Shown here in pieces: positions 5,014 to 7,082 of a stretch of 7,082 nucleotides of DNA. This stretch comes from an uncultured Lachnospiraceae bacterium (GTDB lineage: Bacteria; Bacillota; Clostridia; Lachnospirales; Lachnospiraceae): the NCBI GenBank assembly GCA_902796375.1, contig CADBOW010000174.1, positions 1 through 7,082 on the forward strand, read 5' to 3'. The translations under genes were made by a program, and so were the position numbers. The notes under the pieces are model-generated. The model was not told the origin of the DNA. It searched no databases and saw only the letters and a program-made list of their open reading frames with translations. How positions within the stretch are numbered: the stretch's first letter is position 1; every line of letters starts with the position of its first letter.

Positions 5014-7082
5014 ATGAAGAAGAAAAAGAGAAAAGTGTTCCTTCGCAGAATGCGTCGCCAGCTTATGGTGATGATGATATTGATCACACTGGTATTCGCG
5101 GTTCTGATCGGAACACTCGTGTACATCAACAAAAGTAAAGGCGCAAAATACGAGAAAGAGGTTCTCAGCCAGAAGAACTATGAAAGCATCACCGTCCCTT
5201 ACCGGAGAGGTGATATTTTGGATTGTAACGGAACCGTACTTGCCACCAGCAATAAGATCTACAGCCTGATCATCGAGCCGATGAACATTTTAAAGGACGA
5301 TGATTATCGAAAGGCTACGACAGATGCGATCGTAAAGTTCTTTGGCGTGTCCAAAGAGGAAATAGACAAATATCTGGAGGACTCCAAATCCCTGTACAAG
5401 GTGGTGAAGAAACACCTGAGCTACGAGGAGGTAAAGGCGTTTAACGAATACTGTGACAGCGACGAAGGCGAGGATGTGGTCGGTGTCTGGTTCGAAGAGG
5501 GATATGACCGTGTATATCCCTACAATGAGCTGGGCTGCCATATGCTCGGTTTTGTGGTGAGCGGAAATGAAGGAATCGGCGGCCTTGAGGGAGCCTACAA
5601 TGATGAGCTGAACGGGACAAACGGAAGAACCTATGCTTACCTGAACGATTCCTATAATCTGGAACGTGCCACCGAGCCGGCTACAAATGGATACACACTG
5701 GTTACATCCATCGATGCGGAGGTGCAGAAGATCGTACAGAAAAATGCGGAGAAGCTTCAGAAGAAAATGAATCCGAAGAATATCTCCGTCCTTGTTATGC
5801 GACCGAAGACCTGCGAGGTGCTGGCCATGTACAACCTTCACCAGTATGATCCCAACAACGCCTACAGCCTGGATTCCACGAAATACCAGTTCCCTGAGCT
5901 GTCGGACGCGGAATTTAAGAAGAAGGCCGAGAAGATGAAGGATGATGACCGCCTGAAGGCACTGAATGAGGTGTGGCGGAATTTCGTTCTCAGTGATACA
6001 TTTGAGCCCGGTTCCACCTATAAGACCTTTGTTCTGGCCGGAGCGCTGGAAGAGGGGATCCTTCAGGGGGATGAAACCTACTACTGCGACGGGCATCAGC
6101 AGGTGGCGGACTATGATATCTACTGTTCCGAGCATGCGGGACATGGGACGCTGGACCTGCCTCAGGCGCTGGCATACTCCTGCAACGACAGCTTTATGCA
6201 GATCGGTGCCCTGATGGGAAGAACCGTGTTTGCGAAGAATCAGAGTCTGTTCGGCTTTGGTCAGAGAACGGGCATAGACATTTACGGTGAAATGGGAAAT
6301 GATTCCCTTTCCACCCTGATCTATAATGAGGATCAGCTGAACGAGGTGGAGCTTGCCTGCTCCGCATTCGGACAGGGTGTATCCGTTACCATGATGCAGT
6401 TGGGTACCGCATTCTGCTCCGTAATCAACGGCGGTTATTACTATCAGCCGAATCTGGTGCGCCAGATCAAGGACGAACATGGAAATGTGATCAAGAATTA
6501 TGATAATATCCTGGTGCGTCGGACGATCTCCGATCAGACTTCCGCCAAGATGCGTGAAATGCTTCAGGGCGTGGTTGAAAACGGAACCGGATGGCGTACG
6601 GCCATCGAAGGCTATACCATAGGCGGAAAGACCGGTACGGCAGAGAAGATTCCGAGAAATGAAGGAAATTTCATTCTTTCCTTCGTAGGATTTGCACCGG
6701 TGGAGGATCCGGAGGTTATGATCTACTGCGTGGTTGATGAACCGGATGTTCCCGAGCAGGATATGAGCGGCGCAGGAACCATGCTGTTCCAGATGATCGC
6801 ATCCGACCTTTTCCCGTATATGAACATCTACAGAACCAACGATGTGGATCCGGACAGCATCAAGCAGGTGGATGATCCGGTGAGCCCGGTCTTCGTGGAA
6901 GGCAGTCCTACGGATGATGAAAATGTCGCAGAGTCCGATGAGGATACAGACGAGGATAAGGAATCCGAGGATACGGATAAAGATGAAGGAGACCAGTCGG
7001 AGGAGGATGCGGAACAGGCCGAGAACCAGGACGACGATTCCGGAGGCGGAGAGGACGAAGACTCCGGAGGCGGCGGTGAAGA
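5014..7082 (+). CDS. ftsI: Class B penicillin-binding protein, FtsI/PBP2 type (3' end beyond window)
   Basis: This is a membrane-anchored D,D-transpeptidase that cross-links peptidoglycan, here almost certainly the septal enzyme of the dcw cluster. The frame is open from ATG 5014 to the window edge (689 codons seen, no stop). ATG 5014 follows AAGG (5002-5005) by 8 nt; an in-frame stop lies at 4954-4956, with no other ATG, GTG or TTG between. Residues 1-16 are basic, and 17-38 form the single membrane anchor. The dimerisation domain starts at RRGDILDCNG (64-73) and includes GIGGLEGAYNDELNG. The transpeptidase domain has all three catalytic motifs: STYK (S334, K337), SCN (389-391) and KTGTA (539-543). 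From about residue 610 the sequence becomes a strongly acidic Asp/Glu/Ser/Gly tail, outside the membrane. No PASTA domain, as in B. subtilis PBP2B or SpoVD, is seen up to the edge. A SpoVD-like sporulation role is the main alternative. Confidence 0.93.
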   Translation, partial: MKKKKRKVFLRRMRRQLMVMMILITLVFAVLIGTLVYINKSKGAKYEKEVLSQKNYESITVPYRRGDILDCNGTVLATSNKIYSLIIEPMNILKDDDYRKATTDAIVKFFGVSKEEIDKYLEDSKSLYKVVKKHLSYEEVKAFNEYCDSDEGEDVVGVWFEEGYDRVYPYNELGCHMLGFVVSGNEGIGGLEGAYNDELNGTNGRTYAYLNDSYNLERATEPATNGYTLVTSIDAEVQKIVQKNAEKLQKKMNPKNISVLVMRPKTCEVLAMYNLHQYDPNNAYSLDSTKYQFPELSDAEFKKKAEKMKDDDRLKALNEVWRNFVLSDTFEPGSTYKTFVLAGALEEGILQGDETYYCDGHQQVADYDIYCSEHAGHGTLDLPQALAYSCNDSFMQIGALMGRTVFAKNQSLFGFGQRTGIDIYGEMGNDSLSTLIYNEDQLNEVELACSAFGQGVSVTMMQLGTAFCSVINGGYYYQPNLVRQIKDEHGNVIKNYDNILVRRTISDQTSAKMREMLQGVVENGTGWRTAIEGYTIGGKTGTAEKIPRNEGNFILSFVGFAPVEDPEVMIYCVVDEPDVPEQDMSGAGTMLFQMIASDLFPYMNIYRTNDVDPDSIKQVDDPVSPVFVEGSPTDDENVAESDEDTDEDKESEDTDKDEGDQSEEDAEQAENQDDDSGGGEDEDSGGGGE
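7033..7079 (+). repeat. Imperfect 24-bp repeat in the PBP acidic tail
   Basis: TCCGGAGGCGG occurs at 7039-7049 and again at 7063-7073, exactly 24 bp apart and in frame, within two imperfect copies encoding DDSGGGED- and EDSGGGGE-like units. The repeat runs into the window edge, so its full copy number is unknown. Confidence 0.6.

Noticed and set aside
5290..6480. Long open frame (396 codons) on the - strand opposite the PBP gene
   Set aside because: The + strand carries the PBP dimerisation and transpeptidase domains with all catalytic motifs in order. The reverse frame has no family features or supporting ribosome site.
1..7082. Mobile elements, CRISPR arrays, tRNA or rRNA genes, defence or biosynthetic clusters
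   Set aside because: No terminal inverted repeats, transposase, regularly spaced repeats, tRNA cloverleaf or accessory gene was found. The gene content is conserved housekeeping and division functions.

Overview
The window reads as chromosomal DNA from a Gram-positive member of the Clostridia, most likely Lachnospiraceae. The evidence is the gene order mraZ-rsmH-ftsL-like-PBP, the moderate base composition, AGGAGG-type ribosome binding sites, GTG starts beside ATG starts, and an FtsL-like protein opening with a 'YYVDGSTVRK' box that I recall from Lachnospiraceae division loci. The family placement is inference. All convincing genes lie on the + strand.

Layout: (1) Positions 1-522 hold no confident gene. 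Three adjacent small hairpins (24-102) are followed by a strong terminator hairpin (183-217). A doubtful 34-codon frame with a good ribosome binding site follows (323-427), then a strong promoter (418-446) and the roughly 70-nt leader of ychF. (2) Positions 523-2793 carry ychF (YchF/OLA1-type P-loop ATPase) and lgt (prolipoprotein diacylglyceryl transferase). They are 54 bp apart with no terminator between them, so probably one transcript, closed by a clear terminator at 2831-2858. (3) Positions 2927-3051 are the control region of the division and cell wall (dcw) cluster: a promoter with a TTGCAA -35 box, GTGG repeats just downstream of it that look like an MraZ operator, and a leader. (4) Positions 3052-7082 carry mraZ, rsmH, an ftsL-like gene and a class B penicillin-binding protein (FtsI/PBP2 type) that runs off the window end.

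The second operon links a transcriptional regulator of the cluster (MraZ), a 16S rRNA methyltransferase (RsmH), a bitopic division protein (FtsL-like) and a septal transpeptidase. Further cluster genes such as mraY, murD and ftsW would be expected downstream. The first operon pairs a ribosome-associated ATPase with the first enzyme of lipoprotein maturation.

This is mostly a conserved housekeeping region and I see no new defence, mobile or biosynthetic system. The points worth a second look are small: a possible ribosome-site-sequestering switch in the ychF leader, an 11-bp hairpin whose loop holds the ftsL-like stop codon, low-complexity tails with 24-bp repeats on both Lgt and the PBP, a (GA)6 tract at the ftsL-like start, and a structured stretch of unknown identity at the left end.
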